Assembly (NCBI GenBank): GCA_019925105.1
Contig: JAHGAU010000031.1
Span: 322,501-386,500 of the forward strand
Origin: Niebla homalea
Taxonomy: Eukaryota > Ascomycota > Lecanoromycetes > Lecanorales > Ramalinaceae
Length of the DNA stretch: 64,000 bases
Direction: 5' to 3'
Each line of letters begins with the position of its first letter. The first letter of the stretch is position 1. The notes beneath the pieces were generated by a model. It was not told where the DNA came from, did not search any database, and saw only the letters and a program-made list of their open reading frames with translations. Below are positions 55,641 to 64,000 of the stretch, piece by piece. Position numbers and translations under genes: made by a program.

Positions 55641-55919
55641 CGTAGCGGAGATAGAGATTGAAAGGAGAATTTGAGCAGGATAGAAGAGTGCTGGAGGAAT
55701 GCAAAAGTAATCACTCCAGTCAACTTTTATTATTTACCGTGTCTGAACAGCTGACGCACCATTGTCCATTGGCGCAAACCGAGTTTCCGTTGAGCGCGTT
55801 GAAGGGGCTAAGGTACGGCCTACCGCGGCCCGGATCGAGTTCATTTTTAGAGTTCAGCGGTTGGCTATCCTGCTATGGGCTAGTTCTAGCCGACGTCAAA
55901 TTCTTCATCAAATTTGTAG
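55641..55919. promoter_or_regulatory. Upstream region of the LYAR-type gene
   Basis: About 280 bp between the LYAR start and the copia remnant. The remnant's coding trace may begin slightly earlier (from about 55,760), where an open frame runs without a clear motif. Confidence 0.35.
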
Positions 55920-56098
55920 AATTAGGGAACGAGTGTCACAAAACACATTGAAAATTTGACATCACTTCATGCGCGATTTCATTGACTCTGGCAAAACCAA
56001 ATTCATCCCTATCAGTGAATAAGACGACCTGGCCGATCTGTTCACGAACAAGTTGCGACGCCCTACCTTCGAAACATTTGATGAGTATATTGGGGAGT
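55920..56098 (+). mobile_element. Copia remnant: RNase H C-terminus
   Basis: Reads FMRDFIDSGKTKFIPIS, then LADLFT and LRRPTFETFDEYIGEC before a stop, the usual copia polyprotein end. Isolated stops interrupt it. A purine stretch (TTGGGGAG) leads into an LTR-like start at 56099. Damage is light compared with the left compartment. Confidence 0.7.
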
Positions 56099-56283
56099 GT
56101 TGATTGTGTGCTTCCTTTGGTTCCTTTGTGTCAAACATCCAGATGGAACTAGAAGCCTATGGTTTCATCTTTTGTTTGTTACGCCCGTTTGTATCCGTAT
56201 GCCTTGTTCTTACCAGTAGATATATTACTGGCCTCTCATTAGATAGATTTGTGGTTCCTTAACCAATTCCATTTTCATGAACA
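56099..56283 (+). repeat. 3' LTR of the copia remnant
   Basis: Starts TGTTGATTGTGTGC just after the polypurine-like tract and ends at TCATGAACA, about 185 bp. No second copy is in the window, so the end is inferred from the TG..CA rule and from the following family A-like piece. Confidence 0.5.
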
Positions 56284-56373
56284 CTTACTCCTTCACCTTT
56301 CTGTGCTTTGGTGTATTTAGCTAAACGCAATACACTCTTCACCTTACAGCCACCTAAGGAACCTTGCACTCTA
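56284..56373 (+). repeat. Diverged 3' part of an LTR family A-like copy
   Basis: CTTTGGTGTATTTAGCTAAACGCAATACAC through CCACCTAAGGAACC to TTGCACTCTAATA parallels the last 80 or so bases of the family A LTR with several differences. It is the only family A-like piece in the gene-rich compartment. Confidence 0.6.
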
Positions 56374-57042
56374 ATAGGCCCAAGAAGTTGGCGATATCTC
56401 CTTGATTCCATCATGTATCACGAGCCATACATCTTTTTCCACGGTACAGGTCTCATCTGGCAGGATGGAGTCGACCCTGAGTTAAAGAAACTTGACTCCC
56501 TCAACGATGCTCCGAGCGATCTTCTCACATCTCTCTCCATTAACGTGTCGCAACCCGAAGCCCTCATGACTTGGCTCAGCACGAATAATGCCGCTCTAAT
56601 CACCAACCTCTCCGTCTTTGTTGAGGCGGTGGTCTTCGATTCGCCTAGTCCACAGCAATGGTGCCGACTCTTCGACAAATTGCAGCAAGAAGCAACGAGT
56701 CTTCAACAGTTGACCGTCTACTGGGACGCAGAGGGACCGTGGGGCACGCCGAAACCGTGGAAGATGGTGGACGTAGAGCATTTTGGACTGGGAAGAAGCA
56801 TTGTCTTCCTCCGCGGGCTGGCACAGCTTAAGGTGAAGGAATCGGTGGAGATTGGCGGGTTCTATGCCTACCACTGGCGGCAATATTTGGAGGAGAAGAT
56901 AGGTTTGAAACCGGTTGAGAAGAATGGTTTGGACAGTCGTTGGGAGGGGGCGCGTCGAGATTACCAGATTGGCACGGAGCGGCTGAACCCTTGGGTTAAC
57001 ACTGAGCATGGGAGTTTACCATCAGGAGTGATGGGGCGATGA
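56374..57042 (+). pseudogene. 5'-truncated gene fragment beside transposon remnants
   Basis: An open frame continues to 57042. The protein-like part begins about SWRYLLDSIMYHEPYIFFHG right at the LTR boundary and has conserved-looking blocks (LTSLSINVSQPEALMTWL, LTNLSVFVEAVVFDSP-like, LQQLTVYWDAEGPW, GLAQLKVKESVEI). It resembles the C-terminal part of fungal proteins with a DUF7730-type or F-box-associated region, but I do not recognise it firmly. The first 22 residues of the open frame (from 56308) are LTR sequence, so the true 5' end was lost or replaced. Confidence 0.5.
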
Positions 57043-57516
57043 GTGCGCCGCTGGGACTGGGCGAGTGTCACCGGTACGTTCCATCCGTCAACCGTCGACA
57101 CTCAAGCTCCCTGATCTGAGCCGTAACTCATTTGTGCGACGGCATCCCAGAGGTATCGATCCAGTGTGGAGAGTGAGGATGGACAATAATTCTTCACTAG
57201 TGGATGATCACATGTCACGCCCTTTTGCGCAGATACGGTATGAGAGTAGAGCACAAGGCTCAGGCTTGACAACTCTGTCAATTTCCGTCTTCGACAAAGC
57301 AGGAGCAATGACCTCGAATGATAGAATTAATCGCTTAGAAAGCAGCTCTAGTCAGACGTAGAATTCTACGATTCAACCCCTGATCCACCATGACGCAGAT
57401 TGGTTATTTAAGTACCTGCGTACCATCCGTTAATGAGCATTGTCTTGCAGTTACTCGGTACATTTGATCTATTTTGAGATTGTGTATATGCATGATCCAA
57501 TGATCCATGCCTTCCT
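57043..57516. other. Intergenic between convergent gene fragment and aminotransferase
   Basis: About 470 bp holding the 3' flanks. A 98-aa frame (57065-57361) lacks a domain and is not supported. Confidence 0.4.
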
Positions 57517-58764
57517 TCATGGTAGTCTGTCTATGGTGCCGTTGACTTTGGCGTTTTCTACCGTCCCATTTATATCGTGACCGTTTATAAATCCCTCTGC
57601 CTCTTCGACAAAATGCAGCCAGCCGAAGCTGTCCTTGATCTTTCCCTGCTGTATGCCCTTTAATGTATTCAGTAGTTGAACGCATGCTGGGCCTGGTTCA
57701 TCTGAGCCGTTTTGGTACAAGAATTTGTCCTTTTTTGATTTCATCGTTATCGACTTGATGGGCACCAATGCTGCGGCCGTGCCAGCGGCCATAACCTCTG
57801 TGAACTCAGGCAACTCTTCATACTTGATAGGTCGACACTCGACGGTCCAGCCGAGTGATTTTGCGATCTGACACACACTGTCGCTGGTCACACTCTTGAT
57901 CACATTCTTGCTATCCGGTACGACGACTGTATAACCGTTTCCATCCTGTTTGACGCCCACGAATCCGCTGGTGGAAAATTCTTCGATTTCGCTTCTTGTT
58001 TGACTGTCCAGATGCAATGTGATTCCAAACCCCTCTTCCCTGGCCTTTTCACTCCAGCGCAACACGGGAGCATAGTTGCCTCCAACCTTGGCACTGCCTG
58101 TTCCTTCCGGTGCCGCCCGATCAAACTCTTCCAGAACCAGCGCTGCGACCGGATGTACCCCATGATAGACTCCAACCGGCAGCACGAACACGCAGAATGT
58201 ATACTCTTCAGGCGGGTTCAGGCCCAACTGCGCCGAACTTCCAAACAACAGCGGCCGCACGTACATGCTGGCCCCAGTCTCATGGGGAGGCACAAACTCG
58301 GCATTCAGCGCCACCGCCGTCTCGCAACACTGCAGAAAGAGTTGGGGCGGAACGGGAGGGACGGATATAAAGGAGGCCGAGTGAGCCATGCGATCGGCGT
58401 TCATGTCCGGGCGGAAGATGGCGATCCGATCGTCGGCGGGCATGCGGAAGGTCTTGATGCCCTCGTAGGCTTGCTGGCCGTAGTTGAGGCCGGGGGCCAT
58501 GCCGTGGATGGAGAGGTAGGGGGATTGGACGAATTGGGGAGGCGTCCATTTGCGGGTCTTGACGGAGTAGTGGGATTCGATGTGGCCATTGACTGTGATA
58601 TACCATCAATGAGAGGTGAACGGCGGGTCTAGGGCTTCTTGGGTGTACCTTCGCGAACACGGAATCCAACATCATTCCAATCTGATTGTACATTAGCTAC
58701 GTAGCCAATTGAAGGGCCGTACGCCCATACCAATGGTGTTGACTGGGGGCGGAGGGAAAGACAT
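57517..58764 (-). CDS. Class IV (branched-chain-type) PLP aminotransferase
   Basis: Three exons: 58764-58731, 58681-58649 and 58592-57517 (introns 58682-58730 and 58593-58648, both GT-AG), 380 aa. The N-terminus MSFPPPPVNTIDWNDVGFRV and then NGHIESHYS match fungal BCAT-like enzymes. Fold-type IV features: YGQQAYEGIKTF, MYVRPLLFGSS, and GTGSAKVGGNYAPVL with the PLP Lys at about residue 191. EEFSTSGFVGVK and MAAGTAAALVPIKSI bind cofactor phosphate and substrate. It moves amino groups between branched-chain amino acids and 2-oxoglutarate. No mitochondrial leader is evident. In some fungi such paralogues serve secondary metabolism, but no cluster is visible here. Divergent from ERV2. Confidence 0.9.
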
Positions 58765-59254
58765 CTCCAGTGCATGGATGAGGAGACTCCAAAAGAAAAA
58801 AAAAGGAAAAAAAGAAGAGTAATCAAGCGAAAACAGATTCCCTACTCGTACATGCTGACACAGACCGACGGACCGTCGAACTTCTTCTCGAAAGAGTAGA
58901 AATTGACGCTATGGTGCGAGATCGGCATGCAGGCCCCCTGCGTAGCGTGCATCAAAGCCACGAAATCTCGTCTGTCCTGTCCGGACGATCTGCCGATTCA
59001 CCAACGTTTCAACTCTGTTTCATGGCAGATTCATCATTCACATCGGTCCGCTGGCGCACCTTCACTCCTCCATAAGGGATTCGATTCCGATCAAGAGCAG
59101 CGCATGCAGATCTGGTTGACAGTCGCTGTGATGGATTGATCGTTCTATTGAGCGGCACTCGCCCTCATCTCCCTCATCTTTCCCATCTCCCTTATCTTTC
59201 CACATCCTCCTCCGCTCCCTGAACTCCTCTCCAGCAAGGGAACGCCCCCCCAGG
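58765..59254. promoter_or_regulatory. Divergent promoter region, aminotransferase / ERV2
   Basis: 490 bp between start codons. An A-rich/CT-poor block at about 58792-58822 lies just upstream of the aminotransferase, and a pyrimidine-rich block at 59165-59235 precedes ERV2. No specific site named. Confidence 0.4.
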
Positions 59255-60055
59255 ATGATGGCACACCCCACCAGCACCAGCCCGTCCCCCCTCCCCCTCA
59301 ACAAACGCGCCATCTCCACCATCCTTGGCGCCCTCTGCATTATCTTCCTCCTCTCCCTCACCTTCAGCCGCACCACCACTACCACCACCACCACCACCTC
59401 CCCCCCAAATATCCTCGCCTCAACCTCCTCTTCCTCCTCCTCCTCCGCCCCACTCCACCACATCGCCGTCTCCAACTCCATCCTCAAGGGCGACGTCATC
59501 GCCAGCAGCAAGATCGAAAACGCCACCGCGAAGGCCGAGCTGGGCCGCGCCAGCTGGCACACCTTCCACACCATCATGGCGAAATTCCCCGATCGGCCGA
59601 GCGAGGAGGAGCAGACCGCGCTGGCGAGTTATATCCACTTGTGGGCAAGGCTGTATCCGTGGTATGCCCTTACCCCCCCCCCACTTTTTCCATCCTCTCA
59701 ATCTTGGCCCTTGTGGGCAAAGCTTCTTTTTTTTCTTCGTCAGGCGTGTGAGATCCCGCCGTTGTGAAATTGGTTTTTTTTTTACTGATGATGATGGCTG
59801 GCTTGTAGCGGCGAATGCGCATCCCACTTCCGCACCATCCTCACCAAGTACCCGCCGCAGGTATCGACGCGCTCCACTGCGGCGGCGTGGGCCTGTCACG
59901 TCCACAACGAGGTCAATCGCTCCTTGGAGAAGGACGAGTTTGATTGTTCCAAGATTGGCGATTTCTACGATTGCGGCTGTGCGGATGAGGTGGAAGCGGC
60001 GGTGACGGGGAAAGGGGGCAAGGGTGCGGCGGATGGTGGGGGCGGGGAGGGTTGA
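59255..60055 (+). CDS. ERV2: ERV2-type FAD-linked sulfhydryl oxidase (ER)
   Basis: Two exons, 59255-59661 and 59809-60055 (intron 59662-59808, GTATGC..GTAG), 217 aa. ERV2 oxidises thiols in the ER lumen and passes electrons to oxygen through FAD. A signal anchor (about 18-38: AISTILGALCIIFLLSLTFS) is followed by a Thr/Ser-rich stalk. The Erv/ALR fold reads GRASWHTFHTIMAKFP, LYPCGECASHF (CxxC at residues 136-139, created by splicing), WACHVHNEVNRSL (FAD-binding HxxxN) and then C-terminal DCGCADE, a CxC shuttle pair. The second Cys of the active pair and the FAD motif are intact. The tail is Gly-rich, with no ER-retention signal. Confidence 0.92.
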
Positions 60056-60357
60056 TTTGGTTGGGGTGAAGAATGGGTGAGTACCTTACTGGCTGTTCAG
60101 TGAGATCATGTGGGTTGGGGAGGGAAGGAGATGCTGATGTATGTCTTGAATAGGCCTATCAAAGGGGAATGAGTGCGGGGGGTTATGTACAGCGATTTTG
60201 GTGTTGGTATACCCATGATTTAACGTTAGCGGGGGGAATTCGTGTTTCTGGAATGGAATACATTGGATCAGGATTGTGCGTTGCCTGTGCATTTACGTGG
60301 ATCCTGCGCTTGCCAAAGCTGCTTACGTCCATGTGCCCAACACGCGACATCGCCGCT
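60056..60357. other. Intergenic between convergent ERV2 and metallo-beta-lactamase-fold genes
   Basis: About 300 bp of 3' flanks. Short frames overlapping it are not supported. Confidence 0.4.
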
Positions 60358-61569
60358 TCAGTCCACACTTTCCTCCAGGAGCGCGTGCTGCTTCCATCCC
60401 GCCCCGCGGACTTGGATCTTCATGCTCTCCAGCATCCGCCGCTTGAGATGCGGGTCCCGCACCTCCATCCCGGGGAAGGCGCCGTATGTGGTGTCGAAGT
60501 CCAGGTCCTTGATGGCTTGCCACATGGCGTGGATGGTGTCAGGCGGGAGGGGGATGCAGTTCGGGATCGACCATTGGAAGCTGTAGGTTGTTTGGCCTGG
60601 GGGGCGGGGCGCAGGGGTGTGTGCGGACTGTATATGAGGATTAAGAAGGTGTGGAGTGTGAGTAAGGACCCCAGTGGAAGCGTAGGAGAGTGGGTTGGGG
60701 TTGGAAAGGGGCCGCAAGAGACCAAGATGAGGGCTAGGGAAGGCTGGTGGAAGAAGAACCTGAAGGTGGGCGAACACACAACAGATTGAAAGAGGGGAGG
60801 ACTTACAGGCACAGTCACGATCGTATCGGAAATGAACAGATAATGCTCCCAGTGCAACACCAGACTCCCCGGGAAATGCCCGCCCGTCTTGATAACCGTC
60901 ACGCCGGGCAGGATCTCCTTCCTCGTCCCCACAGGACCTTTGATCAACCTGAGATTCATGCCGGGGTATGGCTGCTGGCAAAGCCATTCCTTGTCGTCGG
61001 CAGCTATGTATATAGGCACCCGCAGCGCGTACGACAACAAGGCATATGTCGTGTAATAATGCGGATGCGATATGACGACAGCTCTCAGCGGGCTCGGTGG
61101 ATACGAAAGGAACCCGAATTGGGCAACAGCGTCAGCATCCGTGTTGGCCACCATATCCCACATGACTGTGCCGTTGGGCGTTTGGAGTAGGAATGCTCGC
61201 TGTCCGATGGCGAACTGTGGCTTGTCAATTCGTAGCCCCTGGACAGCGAATGTGGAAGATGACAAGGTACCTTGGGCACCGTCCAAAACCAGTTGATGCG
61301 ATGATCCTTGGTATCCCGTCTCCATTGGGTCTCATGCTCGGAAGCCAGCTCGGCCATCGTGGTCCATGATTGTCCGCTCGCTGGAACGAATTGGCGGGGA
61401 TCCTGTGGGGAAGTCCAATATTGTGTTAAGCATCAAATGCTCACAGCTGAACGAGATAGGCAAATTTGATACATACATCACAAATCTTGCAACGCGAAGG
61501 TGCCTTTCCATTAACAGCGTCATATTGAGACCCGCAAGCCGTACATATGGGATGATTTACCGTGGGCAT
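60358..61569 (-). CDS. Metallo-beta-lactamase-fold protein with N-terminal zinc ribbon
   Basis: Four exons: 61569-61477, 61402-61271, 61220-60807 and 60627-60358, with GT-AG introns of 50-179 bp, 302 aa. Starts MPTVNHPICTACGSQYDA and continues to CKICDDPRQFVP, a four-Cys zinc ribbon. The lactamase-like part follows: FAIGQRAFLLQTPNGTVMWD, then AVVISHPHYYTTYALLSYAL (HxH present, but Tyr-Thr replaces the usual Asp-His of HxHxDH), TGGHFPGSLVLHW (second His) and YLFISDTI (bridging Asp). The fold looks complete but one metal site is altered, so the chemistry may differ from standard hydrolases. Function unknown; similar two-part proteins are common in ascomycetes. Confidence 0.82.
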
Positions 61570-61988
61570 AATGGGATGATATGGCGTAAACATAATGGGA
61601 GGGAGAACGAGACGGGAGAGGGTCCACCGACAATACAGGTTGAATTCAATCGCCGACGGGACTTCCCAGGGTGATGCAAGGATGAAGAATATAAACGGAA
61701 CGAGAAAATCACCAGGAAGAATTGGAGACAGTAGACATGAAATACAGAATCCCTATTTTGCAATGACGAAGGCCATCCTGCGTCTTTCTCGAAATGGGAT
61801 CAGAGCTGTATATATAAATGGCGGATGCAGGTGATATAAGTTGTAGAAATTGAACAACAAGCAGAATTTGGTACTTATCGTGTATGTCGGAATCGCCGCT
61901 GGTCATCGCTGACGTTTGTCGTCCAGCGTCCTATCACGATAATCTCATACCCCGCAGCGCCAACGCTAGAGAACATAAGACCCGACAA
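61570..61988. other. Intergenic region between metallo-beta-lactamase-fold gene and FAR1-domain gene
   Basis: About 420 bp carrying the promoter of the left gene and the 3' flank of the right one. A tandem ATAATGGGATGATATGG-like pair lies at 61567-61600. No gene seen. Confidence 0.4.
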
Positions 61989-63236
61989 TCAAAGGCTTGC
62001 ATTCGAGCCACCGGGACTCCCACTCATACCCTGAACAGCACCCAGAATCTGGGTCAGCATGTTTTTCTGATCTCTCTGATCCTTCTCCATTCGTTCAATC
62101 CTCGCCATGAGGATCTGTCCGCTCGGGGGTTTCTGGCCAGGCTGCGCAGGAGCCGTTCCATTGACCCCATTGGCCGGTTGAACTTGTGGCGTTGGCGTTG
62201 GAGCGGGAGACCGATTGAGCAGATTCAGCGACGGCAAGGTGGCTTCACTTCGGGGACGGACAGGAGAAGAATTGAAGGCCCCTCCAAGATATTGAGAGCC
62301 GGTCAATGCTCCAGCTATGTGTGCGCCAGGGTCGTTCTCCGGTAAAGACGGATGCGAGAGCGAAGAGGGTTCCACGCTGTTTCGATAGTCATTCAATAGT
62401 TGTTGATTGGTCACTGACATGCTTAGACCCTCGGGGGGTGGACGTTCCAACGATGATAGCTGTGGATCGAGAGTTGGTGTCTGGGATTGCACTGGTTCGG
62501 TCCGCTGTCTGCGCTTCCTCCTTTTGTTCGTCACTTCCTCACCGTCGGGGACCCAAGCCCATCTCCCGCGATCATTCGGGCCAGGTATGAGCCCATTAGG
62601 GTCTTGGATTGGCTCTTGCGGGGGCAGGCCGGCAGCAACCCGGGCTTCCTCCTGCAATGTCTTGTGTTTCTTGCGCGCGTTGTAGACGTCGCGCGTCAAG
62701 ACTTTAATGTCGGGCCATAGCCTCCGTAACTCCTCCATCGTTTCCGAGGGGCTGCTGCCGCTGTCGCACATGTCATGCACCTTCTGCAGCTGGGTATCCG
62801 TCATCCTCCTCAACGTTGGGTGTGCACTCAGATCATCGGAAGGCCCATGGTTGTGGTCCGGGTTGTCGGTCTCGACGTGCCATGTTCCATCCTTCTTGAC
62901 CGACGCGATCATCTTGAACGGGCATCCCAATAACCTGCTCTCCCCCCTCTTGCGCTTCCTCTGATCGGGGGTGAGATTCCTCCGGTTCTCGTATGAACCA
63001 CCTCGATCGCATTTGAGCCACAGTCGGTTGAAGCGTGACCGAGCAATGACCACCGCGAAGCCTTGTTCTGCTGCCCAGTCCTTGACTCCCGTTAGCACTT
63101 CATCCCGACTGTCAAATCTGGAGTCGGGCATGGGAGCCAGAGAGCGAGGCTCAGGAGGTGGAGCAGAGGATTGCACATGGTTGGATTCCCTGACAGGTGA
63201 ACTCGGACGAAGAACCCCGAACATCATGAAAGGCAA
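61989..63236 (-). CDS. FAR1-domain (MULE-transposase-derived) DNA-binding protein
   Basis: Single exon, 415 aa. Residues about 41-132 fit the FAR1/WRKY-GCM1 zinc domain: FDSRDEVLTGVKDWAAEQGF, RLWLKCDRGG (Cys76), LLGCPFKMIA (Cys105), TWHVETDNPDHNHGP (His128, His130). This domain is the DNA-binding part of Mutator-like transposases and of transcription factors derived from them. No transposase catalytic core follows; instead there is a helical segment (MTDTQLQKVHDMCDSG), a basic patch (NKRRKRRQR, about 235-245), and Pro/Ser/Gln-rich DNA ending in a coiled-coil-like ILMARIERMEKDQRDQKNML. Likely a nuclear regulator. Nothing in the flanks suggests a live element. Confidence 0.8.
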   Translation of the reverse strand: MPFMMFGVLRPSSPVRESNHVQSSAPPPEPRSLAPMPDSRFDSRDEVLTGVKDWAAEQGFAVVIARSRFNRLWLKCDRGGSYENRRNLTPDQRKRKRGESRLLGCPFKMIASVKKDGTWHVETDNPDHNHGPSDDLSAHPTLRRMTDTQLQKVHDMCDSGSSPSETMEELRRLWPDIKVLTRDVYNARKKHKTLQEEARVAAGLPPQEPIQDPNGLIPGPNDRGRWAWVPDGEEVTNKRRKRRQRTEPVQSQTPTLDPQLSSLERPPPEGLSMSVTNQQLLNDYRNSVEPSSLSHPSLPENDPGAHIAGALTGSQYLGGAFNSSPVRPRSEATLPSLNLLNRSPAPTPTPQVQPANGVNGTAPAQPGQKPPSGQILMARIERMEKDQRDQKNMLTQILGAVQGMSGSPGGSNASL

Positions 63237-63575
63237 CGCAGATACGCCCAGGTGGTGATATCAAAATGGATTAGACTGATTGAGTGTTGACGATTTACTT
63301 GGTTGAGCTGGGGCGTGTGGGCAAAGCAAAGAATAGACGTGCCGAATTTGCAGTGTCGTGGATTTAGAGATGTGACGCTAAAGAGACTTAGTCAGCTCTC
63401 ATTTATTGGCTCTAATCCGTATGGGTCTATGGACGTATTAGTACTTTAGTAGCAAGCATTAAGCTTAATTTAGACTTTAGGATGCTGGTTTCACACATTT
63501 CCAATAATGATGTCACCCTACGATGGTCGCTTCATAACTGTAGGTGGACTATTTGCTCTAATGTGCGTTTCATGA
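63237..63575. promoter_or_regulatory. Upstream region of the FAR1-domain gene and 3' flank of the edge gene
   Basis: About 340 bp, no gene seen. Confidence 0.4.
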
Positions 63576-64000
63576 CTAGGGCTGTCCATCATCCTTGATT
63601 CCTAGGTTTCCTAATCGATCATCCTCTGGCTGGATCCAAATTTCAATGTCTCGATTGACGGCGATGCGGCTAGGGGCACGATACGTTAGTCAATCATAAT
63701 GTTGAGGTCCGATACCAACTTCGTTCAATTGGGGTGGGAGCATACCCACTCCCCAAGGAAGGGGACGTCTACACTTACGCATCACTTCCCGCCCTTGACT
63801 TCCTCATCTTCTGCCTCTGCAAAGGATATGATGCACTACCATTCGACTCCGGCGTTCGTGGCCAATCGCCGATATTCTCGGCTAAAAAGTCCAACTGCTG
63901 GATGCAGACGCGGCAGTGGTTTCTGCACCGTCCAGTAAACCAGCGACGTGCCCACACAAACCAGCTCCCGAACGCGCCGATTGCCATGACGCCAACTGCA
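63576..64000 (-). CDS. Partial gene at the window edge, unknown function
   Basis: Two exon pieces: at least 64000-63779 and 63669-63576, with intron 63670-63778 (GTAAGT..CTAG). The start lies beyond the window. The visible protein has a hydrophobic stretch (MAIGAFGSWFVWARRW) and then, after about 40 residues, a conserved-looking run across the junction (SRAGSDA|RIAVNRDIEIWIQ) before a stop. It could be a small membrane-associated protein. Not recognised. Confidence 0.45.

Noticed and set aside
58000..58632. 210-aa open frame antisense to the aminotransferase
   Set aside because: Shadow of the sense gene; no recognisable protein features.

Overview
This looks like a chromosome segment from a filamentous ascomycete (Pezizomycotina; Dothideomycetes is my low-confidence guess). 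Short GT-AG introns of 47-180 bp interrupt most genes, intergenic spaces are tight, and the repeats show extreme C-to-T/G-to-A decay of the kind left by repeat-induced point mutation (RIP). The segment has two compartments. No tRNA, rRNA or CRISPR locus was found.

Left compartment (1 to about 23,300) is an AT-rich transposon graveyard with one gene island. It holds the 3' end of a Ty1/copia relic with its LTR (1-1182), unclassified hairpin repeats (about 1183-2520), the isolated gene at 3085-4671, and then about 18 kb of nested elements. These include three decayed Ty3/gypsy fragments, a full-length copia element (17223-22839) with a 5-bp target duplication, many copies of a 216-bp LTR (family A: TGTYAGGG to CTAACA), a transposase-less TA-flanked inverted-repeat element (16275-17152), and a small GC-rich LTR element (7560-8835) that has escaped RIP inside a RIP-destroyed gypsy relic. 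The isolated gene encodes an N-terminal HeLo-type domain (fungal regulated cell death) joined to a complete E2 ubiquitin-conjugating domain. It is the best candidate here for an undescribed system.

Right compartment (about 23,500-64,000) is gene-rich and mostly housekeeping. In order: a 4-coumarate-CoA-ligase-like enzyme, ATP11 (F1-ATPase assembly), a decaying DUF6604-like gene split by a solo LTR, FAP1 (NF-X1 zinc-finger protein), a BEM46-type hydrolase, PRE3 (proteasome beta1), a PHO80-like cyclin, HEL2/ZNF598 (collided-ribosome E3 ligase), a SWIB/UAF30-like protein, eIF3b, a CPA1 Na+/H+ antiporter, a small predicted lipidated protein, a FAR-17a/AIG1-like membrane protein, a LYAR-type zinc-finger protein, a 5'-truncated gene next to a copia remnant, a class IV aminotransferase, ERV2 (ER thiol oxidase), a metallo-beta-lactamase-fold protein, a FAR1-domain DNA-binding protein and an edge-truncated gene.

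Many neighbours are divergent pairs sharing short promoters (ligase/ATP11, BEM46/PRE3, SWIB/eIF3b, aminotransferase/ERV2). Proteostasis is a recurring theme (E2 fusion, PRE3, HEL2), but nothing in the sequence shows these genes act as one system. Exon boundaries were read by eye from splice signals and protein continuity; they are predictions, not transcript data.
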